This document shows positions 8,063-15,781 of a stretch of 36,643 nt of DNA, one piece after another. Origin of the DNA: Akkermansia muciniphila (GTDB lineage: Bacteria; Verrucomicrobiota; Verrucomicrobiia; Verrucomicrobiales; DEV007). Within the stretch, counting starts at the first letter, position 1; each line of letters opens with the position of its first letter. The stretch covers positions 1-36,643 of the forward strand of contig CAMCXS010000059.1 in the NCBI GenBank assembly GCA_945883495.1. The letters are read 5' to 3'. A program made the position numbers and the translations under genes. Below the pieces are notes generated by a model. That model was not told the origin of the DNA and did no database searches. It saw nothing but the letters and a program-made list of their open reading frames with translations.

Positions 8063-9865
8063 CTATTGCGCGGCGGGCACCTGCCCGGGCTGAGACTTGA
8101 ACACCTCGTCGAACGTCACCGTGGCCGGACGCGGAGGGAGCGGCAACTTGGCTTCCATGGCGGCTTCCAGATCCGCCTCCTGATCCGGGTCGAGCCAGAA
8201 ATAGCGCTTGGCCGCCGCTTCGTCATCAATAGCGCCGAGCACGTGATCCGGCATGCCGAATTTGTTCCAATAGAGCAAGCGGTGATGGCTCCGGTTCCAG
8301 AGCAGGACGTAGGGCATCTCGGCAGCCAGGATCTGGTCGATCTTGCGGATCGCTTCGGCGCGCTTCTCGGCGTCGAACTCCTCGCGCATGCCGTGGATGA
8401 GGGCATCGACCTCGGCGTTGGCGAAGCCGGTGATGTTGTTCCCGGAGGGTTCCTTGATCCACTTGGAATGCCAGGAGCCTTCGGGATCATTGAAGATACT
8501 GGCGCCCCAGGCGGCCCAGGTCATGTCGAAGTTGTATTCGTTCATCTCCCGGGTCCAACCGGCCCAGTCGGTCTGCTGAATCGTGAGGTCGATGCCGACG
8601 TTCTTCAGCACCTCCCGGAAGGGCAGCACGAACTTGCTCGACGAAGGATCCCTCTCCAGGAAGGTGATCTTGAGGGCAACGCCATTCTTCTCCCGGATGC
8701 CGGTGGCGGGATTGGGAACCCAGCCGGCTTCATCCAACAGTTTGCGCGCTTGTTCTGGATCGAACGGGATCAACGGATTGGGGCAGGGATTCTGCGCGTT
8801 CCAGAGATCTTCCCAATACGACTTGTGCAGGAAGTATTGGTTGAACATGAGGGTCTTGTTGAACTCCTCCCGGTTCAAGCACATCGCGATGGCCTTACGC
8901 ACCTTGACGTCCTTGAATTTGTCCCGGCGCAGGTTGAAGGCAAATCCCTGGAAGCCGAGCGGATTGTGATTCGCGACGCGCTGCTTCACGATCCAGTTCT
9001 TCTCCACCTGCTCGATCTTGGTGCCTTCCACCCAGCGGTGGGAGATATACACGGAGATGAAATCGAAGGCTCCGGCCTTGAAGGCATCGTAAGCCATGTC
9101 GTCGTCTGGATAGAAGCGGAACTCGATTTCATCGAAGTTGAGCATCCCCTGGTTCTGCGGCCAATCCGCGGCCCAGTAATCGGCGCGCTTCTTCATGCGC
9201 AGATAGTTCGGTTCCTTGAGTTCCCCGATGGCATACGGCCCCGAGACCACCGGGAATTCGAAGTTCACCTTGTTGAAGTCTTGCTTCTCCCACCAATGCT
9301 TCGGGAGAACTTGGAAGGTCCCGACGCTCACCAAGTTGCGCCAGTGAACCTTCTTCGCCGTGAAAACCACCGTTCGCTCATCCGTGGCCTTCACGGAGGC
9401 AAACTCGGCCAACCCGACCTTGTGCGGACCCGCGAGGTTCTCGGGCTTGACGATGGCGTCGAACGTCCAGACCACGTCGGCGGCGGTCACCGGCTGGCCA
9501 TCGCTCCATTTGGCCCTCTCGTCGAGATGCACGGTAATCGTGAGCTTGTCGTCGCTCACGCTCCAGCTCTTGGCCAAAGAAGGCTCGAAATCCCGGGTCA
9601 GCTCGTTGACCGACATCAGGTTCTCGAACATCAGGCCGAAGATCTGGCTGGAGCCGACGTTGTTGTCCAAGTAATAATTGAAGCTCTTGGGAAACTGGCT
9701 CAACCACTGCGCAAACTTCCCGCCCGGCTCAGCTTGCGGCGAGGCCAACGGCGAGGGGGCGGGCTGCCAGTGCGCGGGCGGAAAGGTCTGTTCGGCCCGG
9801 AGCAGCGGAACCAGTGCGCAAACGCCAAGGGCGATAACGGGGCGAAGGAACGATGGGGTCACCAT
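8063..9865 (-). CDS. yejA: peptide ABC transporter, periplasmic binding protein YejA-like
   Basis: Family 5 extracellular solute-binding protein, 600 residues, that captures oligopeptides in the periplasm and delivers them to YejB-YejE. The chosen ATG gives a signal peptide (MVTPSFLRPVIALGVCALVP, then a likely cut after LLRA). The mature part has GLMFENLMSVNELTRDFEPS, LAKSWSVSDDKLTITVHLDE and WSDGQPVTAADVVWTF, the family hallmarks, and ends in a Pro/Ala-rich tail. An in-frame ATG at 9916 would add 17 residues before the signal peptide and has AAGGAA about 14 bases upstream, so the start is not certain. It is first of the four-gene operon and divergent from the M32 peptidase. E. coli YejABEF takes up peptides including microcin C; the substrate here is unknown. 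Confidence 0.9.
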   Translation of the reverse strand: MVTPSFLRPVIALGVCALVPLLRAEQTFPPAHWQPAPSPLASPQAEPGGKFAQWLSQFPKSFNYYLDNNVGSSQIFGLMFENLMSVNELTRDFEPSLAKSWSVSDDKLTITVHLDERAKWSDGQPVTAADVVWTFDAIVKPENLAGPHKVGLAEFASVKATDERTVVFTAKKVHWRNLVSVGTFQVLPKHWWEKQDFNKVNFEFPVVSGPYAIGELKEPNYLRMKKRADYWAADWPQNQGMLNFDEIEFRFYPDDDMAYDAFKAGAFDFISVYISHRWVEGTKIEQVEKNWIVKQRVANHNPLGFQGFAFNLRRDKFKDVKVRKAIAMCLNREEFNKTLMFNQYFLHKSYWEDLWNAQNPCPNPLIPFDPEQARKLLDEAGWVPNPATGIREKNGVALKITFLERDPSSSKFVLPFREVLKNVGIDLTIQQTDWAGWTREMNEYNFDMTWAAWGASIFNDPEGSWHSKWIKEPSGNNITGFANAEVDALIHGMREEFDAEKRAEAIRKIDQILAAEMPYVLLWNRSHHRLLYWNKFGMPDHVLGAIDDEAAAKRYFWLDPDQEADLEAAMEAKLPLPPRPATVTFDEVFKSQPGQVPAAQ

Positions 9866-10003
9866 GGGAAAGCTCGTTTGATCGGCGGAATCGGGTCCCT
9901 GTTCAATGGAAAACATGGATTCAATGTGCGTTCCTTGGACGCAATCTCACGTCAGAATCACTCCTCGACTTTCCGCCGCTCCTGCGTTTTGCTGGCGGCT
10001 CCG

Positions 10004-11497
10004 ATGAGCGAACCGTTGCCCCTCCCCTACCGCAAACTGCGTCAGCGCAGCGAAGAAGCGTATCTCCTTTCCACCGCGTGCGCCCTGCTCGAATGGGATC
10101 AAGAAACCGGAATGCCGCCGTCCGCGGTCGAATTCCGCTCCACCCAAATCGCTCACCTGCAGGGCAAGGTCCACGCCTTGATGACCGGCAAGGCGGTCGA
10201 TGAATGGATCGCCGAAAGCGAATCCCACCCGTTCCGTCCTGACAGCCCCGAAGCAATCAATGCCCGCGAATGGCGCTACGAATACGATCGCGCGGCCAAA
10301 ATCCCGCGCCGCCTCGTGGAGGAATTCGCCCGCGCCCGTTCCCTCGCTCAGGCCGCCTGGCAAGACGCCCGAACGAAGTCGGAATTCCCCCTCTTCCAGC
10401 CGCACCTTGAGACCATCCTCAAGCTCAAGTTGGAGATGGCGAAGTGCTGGGGCTACCATCATCATCCCTACGACGCCTTGGTCGAAGGCTACGAACGCGG
10501 GGCCACGGTCGCCCAGCTCGACGCCCTGTTCGATCGCTTGCAACCGGATCTCGTCGAACTCGTAGGCGCCGCCACCGCCTCCGAGCGCAAAGACGCCCGC
10601 TGTCTGCAAGGCCCGGCTCCAGTCGCGGCGCAACAAGCCTTCAACCGCGAGGTCGCCGCCGGAGTGGGGTTCGACTTCGACGCTGGCCGGATCGATACCG
10701 CCGTTCATCCGTTTTGCACCACACTCGGCCCCCGCGATGTCCGGCTCACGACCCGCTATTCGGAAACCGACTTCACCTCCTCGCTCTTCGGGGTGCTGCA
10801 CGAAGCCGGGCACGGGATGTATGAGCAGAATTTGCCGTACGACCCAGAGCATCCGTCGCTTCCTCGCGCCCGGGCGGTGTCGCTGGGGATTCACGAATCA
10901 CAATCCCGCCTTTGGGAAAATCACGTGGGCCGCAGCAAAACGTTTTGGAAACGTTGGCTCCCGGAGGCGCGTCGCCATTTCCCGCATTTGGACGGAGTCA
11001 AGCCGAAGCAGGCGACCCACGCCGTCAACTCTGCGCGACGTTCTTTCATCCGGGTCGAAGCCGATGAAGTCACCTACGATCTCCACATCATCCTGCGCTA
11101 CCGGCTCGAGAAGGCGTTGGTCTCTGGCGACCTTGCCGTGGCGAATCTTCCCAGCGCTTGGAACGAGATGTTTCACCAACTCTTCGGGCTCAAGGTGAAG
11201 TCCGACCGCGAGGGCTGCCTCCAGGACGTGCATTGGAGCTTTGGACTGATCGGCTATTTCCCGACCTACAGCTTGGGGAACATCAACGCCGCTCAGCTCT
11301 TCCAAGCCGCGCTCAAGGATTCCACGGTTGCCACCGACCTGGAGGAAGGCCGCTACGAAAGCCTGCTCACCTGGCTGCGCGAGCACGTTCATCAGCACGG
11401 CACACATCATCTCCCCGCCGACCTGATCCGCCGCGCCACCGGTGAACGGCCGCGTCCAGAGTATCTCCTCAATCATTTGAGGGATCGATACCTATGA
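10004..11497 (+). CDS. M32-family (Taq-type) metallocarboxypeptidase
   Basis: A cytoplasmic carboxypeptidase that removes C-terminal residues from peptides, 497 residues, the normal length of the family. Characteristic elements are DVRLTTRY (245-252), the zinc-binding HEAGH (266-270), the HES motif with the third ligand Glu298 (GIHESQSRLWEN), and the C-terminal GLIGYFPTYSLGN. The helical N-terminal region begins YRKLRQRSEEAYLL and has LLEWDQETGMPP, standard for M32. The ATG at 10004 is chosen at the family start; the frame remains open far upstream, but only as antisense to yejA. It overlaps cobT by 4 bases (ATGA). Near a peptide importer, a role in digesting imported peptides is plausible but inferred. 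Confidence 0.93.
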   Translation: MSEPLPLPYRKLRQRSEEAYLLSTACALLEWDQETGMPPSAVEFRSTQIAHLQGKVHALMTGKAVDEWIAESESHPFRPDSPEAINAREWRYEYDRAAKIPRRLVEEFARARSLAQAAWQDARTKSEFPLFQPHLETILKLKLEMAKCWGYHHHPYDALVEGYERGATVAQLDALFDRLQPDLVELVGAATASERKDARCLQGPAPVAAQQAFNREVAAGVGFDFDAGRIDTAVHPFCTTLGPRDVRLTTRYSETDFTSSLFGVLHEAGHGMYEQNLPYDPEHPSLPRARAVSLGIHESQSRLWENHVGRSKTFWKRWLPEARRHFPHLDGVKPKQATHAVNSARRSFIRVEADEVTYDLHIILRYRLEKALVSGDLAVANLPSAWNEMFHQLFGLKVKSDREGCLQDVHWSFGLIGYFPTYSLGNINAAQLFQAALKDSTVATDLEEGRYESLLTWLREHVHQHGTHHLPADLIRRATGERPRPEYLLNHLRDRYL

Positions 11498-12453
11498 ATC
11501 CAGCCACGGTCCGAACCGCGCTCGACGCGAAGACAAAGCCGCCCGGCTCGCTCGGGTTCCTCGAAGACCTCGCGGTGCAGATCGCGGTCATTCAGGACAC
11601 GCTGGAGCCGCGCATCGATCACCCACATCTCCTCACCTTCGCCGCCAATCATGGAGTGACCGACGAAGGCGTCAGCGCGTATCCCCGGGCCGTCACCGCG
11701 CAGATGATGGCCAATTTCCAAGCCGGCGGCGCCGCCATCAACGTCCTCTGCCGCCAAGCCGGGATCACCCACGAAGTCATCGACGCGGGCATCGAACCCG
11801 GAACACGCAATTTCACCCGGGAACCCGCGATGTCCGCGAGCGAATGCAACACCGCGCTGCAACTCGGACGCGACGCCGTGGGCCGCGCTCTCGAACGAGG
11901 CGCCGATGCCATTGGGATCGGCGAAATGGGGATCGGCAACACCACGTCCGCCGCCGCGTTGTTGGGCGGTTGGCTCGATCTCGATCCCGCCGTCGTCACC
12001 GGCGCCGGTACGGGTGTCGCGGGGCTGGCGTTGGAACGGAAACGCGAGGCCGTCCGCACGGCGCTCCGCCTCCACGCGGGGGCGCGCAACAATCCGGCGC
12101 ATTGGCTCGCGGCCGCGGGCGGCTTCGAAATCGCGGCCATGACCGGGGCCATTCTAGAGGCATCGCAACGCCGCGTCGCCCTGATCGTCGATGGCTACAT
12201 CGCCACCTCGGCGGCGGTGATGGCGTTCGCGATGGAGCCCGCAAGCCGGGATGTCTGCTTCTTCGCCCATCGCTCGGGCGAGCAAGGGCATGCGACCGTC
12301 TTGGAACGGCTCGGCGTCCGGCCGATCCTCAACCTTGACCTGCGACTCGGCGAAGGAACCGGCGCGGCCTTGGCGATTCCGATGGTCCAAGCTGCGGCGG
12401 CGATTTTGCGGGAGATGGCGACGTTTGCCTCAGCCGGAGTGTCGCAACAGTAG
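11494..12453 (+). CDS. cobT: nicotinate-nucleotide-dimethylbenzimidazole phosphoribosyltransferase
   Basis: Activates the lower ligand of cobalamin by making alpha-ribazole 5'-phosphate from nicotinate mononucleotide and dimethylbenzimidazole. The 319-residue protein carries TKPPGSLGFLEDLA near the N-terminus, FAANHGVTDEGVSAYP, GEMGIGNTTSAAAL (Glu144) and LRLGEGTGAALA with the catalytic base Glu287. The N-terminus is shorter than in many CobT proteins, beginning just 15 residues before the TKPPGSL motif. It starts inside the stop of the M32 peptidase gene (ATGA overlap), so the two are co-translated despite having no obvious functional link. No other cobalamin gene is visible in the window, so it probably serves salvage with partners elsewhere. 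Confidence 0.93.
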   Translation: MNPATVRTALDAKTKPPGSLGFLEDLAVQIAVIQDTLEPRIDHPHLLTFAANHGVTDEGVSAYPRAVTAQMMANFQAGGAAINVLCRQAGITHEVIDAGIEPGTRNFTREPAMSASECNTALQLGRDAVGRALERGADAIGIGEMGIGNTTSAAALLGGWLDLDPAVVTGAGTGVAGLALERKREAVRTALRLHAGARNNPAHWLAAAGGFEIAAMTGAILEASQRRVALIVDGYIATSAAVMAFAMEPASRDVCFFAHRSGEQGHATVLERLGVRPILNLDLRLGEGTGAALAIPMVQAAAAILREMATFASAGVSQQ

Positions 12454-12458
12454 CGGGC

Positions 12459-13631
12459 TCACGCCTTGGCGAACTTTGCGGAGAGCCGCTTGCGCAAGTC
12501 GGCGCACGGCTTCTCCAAGAATTGGTAGATCAAAGCGGAAACCCCGATCGAAAAGACGGCGGCCAACACTCCCTGGGCCAGTGGATGGATACCTTCAACC
12601 CATTGACCAAGAGCAATGTAGATGGAGGAGTGGGTGAGATAGAGCGTGTAGGATAAGAGGCCGATCCACTTCACAGGCGCCCAGTTGAGAAGCCGGAATG
12701 GCGGCCAATCGGGAAAGCGAATCGCGGCAATGAAGATTGGAAACATAGCCAAACCTTGCAGCGAGTACCGGAACGTCTCCCGGAACCAAGCCTCCCGGCA
12801 AACGAAGGTCACCAGCAACGTGACGACCGCCACCGGCAGCCAGAGATATAGCCAGTGCTGACGGGAAATCCGGGTTGGGTCGAGCACGGGGTTCCCCTGG
12901 ATAGCCAAAATACAACCAAGGAGAATCGCGTCGAGCCGGGTATCCGTCGCGTGCGCAATTCGCGGAATATAGCCATAGCCCGCTCCCGGAGCCTCCAATT
13001 GATGCAGGGCAAAGACCAAGATGAAGCGCCACGCAAGCACCACGCCGCAAAGGCCCCAAAGCCACGCGGCTTGATGCGCCCGGTTCCGGACGCGTTGTTG
13101 AAGAAAAATATAGAGAAGCGGGAAGAGCAGGTAAAAATGCTCCTCTACCGCCAAGGACCAAAGCACGGCCGTGCCGGGCGGAAAGGCATGCGGATGGGCG
13201 ATATCGTAATAGTTTGCAAAGTAGAACGCTTGCGCCAAAACGGCTTCAGCCCGCAACTCGCCTCCGTGCTCCATTTTGAGCGCGCCGGTGACGGTCAATA
13301 GCGTGACGACGCCGAGCACGAGGTAGAGCGGCGGAAAGATCCGCAGCACGCGCCGGATCCAAAATTGGCCCAAATGGATCCGGCCATGACGCTCCCATTC
13401 CAGGCGGAGCAGCGTCGTGATCAGATAGCCACTGAGAAAAAAGAAGATGGTAACTCCAAAAAGCCCGGGCACGACATGACTCATCCCGGCGTGACTCAGA
13501 AACACGATCAGGATGGAAAACGCACGCAGCCCATCCAATGATGGTATGTAAAAGCCCTTTTCACCGCCGCCGGTCTTGGGAGCGGGAATCGCGGCTGGTT
13601 GGGTGGATTCAATCGGATATGCGGGAGACAT
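12459..13631 (-). CDS. acyltransferase 3 family membrane protein (OafA/YrhL-like)
   Basis: An integral membrane O-acyltransferase of 390 residues with about ten hydrophobic segments. Family motifs are IPSLDGLRAFSILIVFLSHA (catalytic His in the first helix, with the DGLRA motif before it), GLFGVTIFFFLSGYLITTLL, FWIRRVLRIFPPLY and LWSLAVEEHFYLLFP. Such proteins add acetyl or other acyl groups to lipopolysaccharide, exopolysaccharide or peptidoglycan; the target here is unknown. The ATG at 13631 is preferred to an in-frame TTG at 13661, although the TTG has AAGGA directly before it. A strong promoter with a palindrome near the start site lies upstream (13673-13721). Its stop is 6 bases from the convergent cobT stop. 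Confidence 0.9.
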   Translation of the reverse strand: MSPAYPIESTQPAAIPAPKTGGGEKGFYIPSLDGLRAFSILIVFLSHAGMSHVVPGLFGVTIFFFLSGYLITTLLRLEWERHGRIHLGQFWIRRVLRIFPPLYLVLGVVTLLTVTGALKMEHGGELRAEAVLAQAFYFANYYDIAHPHAFPPGTAVLWSLAVEEHFYLLFPLLYIFLQQRVRNRAHQAAWLWGLCGVVLAWRFILVFALHQLEAPGAGYGYIPRIAHATDTRLDAILLGCILAIQGNPVLDPTRISRQHWLYLWLPVAVVTLLVTFVCREAWFRETFRYSLQGLAMFPIFIAAIRFPDWPPFRLLNWAPVKWIGLLSYTLYLTHSSIYIALGQWVEGIHPLAQGVLAAVFSIGVSALIYQFLEKPCADLRKRLSAKFAKA

Positions 13632-13672
13632 CGGAATAAGAAAGCACGAGTCTCCCAACAATCCTTCATATT

Positions 13673-13687
13673 ACTTGATCGTCAAGT
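13673..13687. promoter_or_regulatory. operator-like palindrome at the acyltransferase start site
   Basis: ACTTGA and TCAAGT are perfect inverted copies around 3 bases. With the promoter at 13693-13721, transcription should begin near 13686, so this palindrome would cover +1 and the first bases of the transcript. It could be a repressor site or a small hairpin in the mRNA. The function is inferred from position. Confidence 0.4.
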
Positions 13688-13692
13688 TATGC

Positions 13693-13721
13693 ATTATAAA
13701 AACCATACTTCACTTCTTCAA
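13693..13721 (-). promoter_or_regulatory. sigma70-type promoter for the acyltransferase gene
   Basis: On the minus strand: -35 TTGAAG (13721-13716), spacer of 17 bases, -10 TATAAT (13698-13693). The -10 is a perfect consensus, in a markedly AT-rich patch of an otherwise GC-rich region. The -35 lies inside the last codons of the upstream same-strand esterase gene. The implied leader to the ATG at 13631 is about 55 bases. Confidence 0.6.
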
Positions 13722-15698
13722 CTGCCAGCTTTCACCGAAAAATCCGGCGGATACCACGCCGCCAGGACTCTTGTCGCTCGGCGGAACCGTGACATCGATT
13801 AGCGCCCAGTCCGGCAACTTCGGATTTTGCTGCGAATTGTTCCGGTCATCGCTCTCCCGGAACGTGGGACCACTGTTGAGGACGATGTACCGGATCGGTT
13901 GCAACGGATTGGGATAAATCAGGATTGGAACGTGGGTCTCTGCTGAGAACGAGTCGCCGCCAACTCCGACTTTGCCCGCGTCCCACTTGAGGGGAAGTTT
14001 GGGCAAAACCTTTTGGATAATGCTGTTGGAACCTGCGTCACCCCAACAAACCAAGTGATATTGGCTGGCGTCGGCCGGCGTCACCTCAGACGCTTTCTTG
14101 ACCCGGGCCTCGCCGCGAAACACTTCGCGCCAACGGCGGAGGAAATGGGCGAGTTCGGACTGCACCCACTGTTCTATCTGAGGATTCTTTGAAGGCGCGT
14201 CCGGGAGCACCACGAGGAAGGGCTCCATGAAGGCATCGTCGACGGGTCCTTGAAGGCCCGGAACCTTGTGGAGGCCGGTTGGGGCGTAGGCGGCCGGGAC
14301 GGCTTTCCAGCCTCCGCCGGATTTGACGAGCCTCAGGTCACCGCGCGGCTGCGGATTGGCGAGTTGCCCGCCGTCGATCGTAAGCTTCTCGCCCACATCA
14401 CTCAGCGTGAGATCGCGAACATTCTTGGTATCCACCCGGGCTCCGGCGGAGCCATCCAGTTGAAGATCGACGCGCGAATCGACCCAGTGTTCCTCCAACC
14501 CGTTCAGCGTGAGGTGGGGCGCGCGATGGTAACGCAGAGTCCGGGTTTGGAAGGTGATGCGGCCGGGTCCGTTGGCGCTCGCCTCTTCTCCACGGATCGC
14601 CTTTTGCACAAACTCGGTGACGACCTTGATCGATTCTGGATCATACTTGTGAGGCATTTCCGGGCCGATGATGTGGCGCAGCTTCTGGCCTTCCGCCTGA
14701 AATGCCTCCGACATGTATTCGGCAGCGTCGCGCTGTTTATCGACCTCCCCGCTATAGGCCAGCAGCGGCATATTGAACAAGTTGCGGACGTAAAGCGGCA
14801 CATTGTAAACGCCCCAGAGCGTTTGCACATAGTCCGCCGGAAATTGATCCTTGGGCATGTTTATAAAGCGAGCCACATCGACAAAACCAGCGCCGGCATG
14901 GACGGCCGACCATTTCCAAGGATAGTGCGCGCCAAGTTGCCAAGAACCGGCGCCGCCCATCGAGAAGCCCATCATCGCGAACTTCGGGTTTCCCTTGGGC
15001 CCGTAAAGTGCCCGGCTCGCGGCTTCGCAGCATTCAAGTGCATCGGCTTCGCCCGGTCCTTTCCAGCCAATGCATTGCCTTCCCAAGGGATGAACGACAA
15101 TGGCATCGGCGGGTTGAAACTGCCCTTTGCGACTCATGCGGCCCGCGATGAAGTGCAGGTCGGTTTCTTTGTCCCCCCGGCCGTGCAGCCAGATCCAAAG
15201 AGGCGGCACGGAGTCTCCCGCCTTGACCTTAGCGGGATCCGGCAGCGCGAGAGTCTCGGGAATCTCCAGTCCGTAGGGTTGCGCGGAGCCGTCGAGCGCA
15301 GAATAGAAGCCTCGCACTACCGAGCCTTTTTGCGTCGTCCAATAGGCATGACTGGCCCCTTTTTCCAACGCGTCGAGACGCTTGCGCCCTTCGTCGAGCA
15401 AGGTGCGGACCTTGTTGACGTCCTTCGGATCCCAGAATTCCCCAATCTCCAGGGCGAAGCGGACCGCCTTGAAAAAGATCTCCACATCGGCGGCGAGGGC
15501 GGGCTCTTTTTGGCGCAGCGCGGCGAGCCGGTCCGCGACTTCCGCAGCCTCCTTGCGCAACGGGTCCGCGACGGCAGCGTCCGGGGCCGCGGTCGTGGGC
15601 GCCGGGAGAACTCTGGGGATGGGCGGATAGTCGACGGCGCCCAGAGGCATCGCGAAAACGGCAAGCAGCCACCAGGGCAAACGGCGGAAAGGGGTCAT
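13710..15698 (-). CDS. secreted alpha/beta-hydrolase (PHB depolymerase / prolyl-oligopeptidase-like esterase)
   Basis: A 662-residue exported protein. The chosen ATG gives a signal peptide (MTPFRRLPWWLLAVFAMPLG, then AVDYPP). A helical stretch (about 40-115) precedes the hydrolase core, which has LWIWLHGRGD (oxyanion region), nucleophile elbow GFSMGGAGSW (Ser246), probable acid Asp320 (YSGEVD) and His350 (EMPHKYDP). After about residue 385 comes a beta-rich region and a second conserved-looking part (FMEPFLVVLPDAPSKNP, then YHLVCWGDAGSNS and PILIYPNPLQPIRYIVLNSG), often seen fused to such esterases in this phylum as far as I recall. The substrate is unknown. A promoter with perfect TTGACA lies immediately upstream. 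Confidence 0.8.
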   Translation of the reverse strand: MTPFRRLPWWLLAVFAMPLGAVDYPPIPRVLPAPTTAAPDAAVADPLRKEAAEVADRLAALRQKEPALAADVEIFFKAVRFALEIGEFWDPKDVNKVRTLLDEGRKRLDALEKGASHAYWTTQKGSVVRGFYSALDGSAQPYGLEIPETLALPDPAKVKAGDSVPPLWIWLHGRGDKETDLHFIAGRMSRKGQFQPADAIVVHPLGRQCIGWKGPGEADALECCEAASRALYGPKGNPKFAMMGFSMGGAGSWQLGAHYPWKWSAVHAGAGFVDVARFINMPKDQFPADYVQTLWGVYNVPLYVRNLFNMPLLAYSGEVDKQRDAAEYMSEAFQAEGQKLRHIIGPEMPHKYDPESIKVVTEFVQKAIRGEEASANGPGRITFQTRTLRYHRAPHLTLNGLEEHWVDSRVDLQLDGSAGARVDTKNVRDLTLSDVGEKLTIDGGQLANPQPRGDLRLVKSGGGWKAVPAAYAPTGLHKVPGLQGPVDDAFMEPFLVVLPDAPSKNPQIEQWVQSELAHFLRRWREVFRGEARVKKASEVTPADASQYHLVCWGDAGSNSIIQKVLPKLPLKWDAGKVGVGGDSFSAETHVPILIYPNPLQPIRYIVLNSGPTFRESDDRNNSQQNPKLPDWALIDVTVPPSDKSPGGVVSAGFFGESWQLKK

Positions 15699-15704
15699 GG
15701 CGCC

Positions 15705-15733
15705 ATCCAACACGCCAGTTCTGGCAGTGTCAA
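15705..15733 (-). promoter_or_regulatory. promoter for the secreted esterase, with palindrome in spacer
   Basis: On the minus strand: perfect -35 TTGACA (15733-15728), a 17-base spacer and a weak -10 TTGGAT (15710-15705). The spacer contains GCCAG-AA-CTGGC, an inverted repeat that a regulator could bind. Only 6 bases separate the -10 from the ATG at 15698, so the transcript would be leaderless or nearly so. The weak -10 lowers confidence. Confidence 0.4.
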
Positions 15734-15781
15734 CGCGCTTGCTGATGACTCGACCCCGGATACTCTGAGCGGCCCTTCCCG

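Noticed and set aside
8066-10003. An upstream extension of the M32 peptidase frame by about 650 codons.
   Set aside because: The extension is antisense to yejA and has no similarity to M32 proteins; the family start is at 10004.
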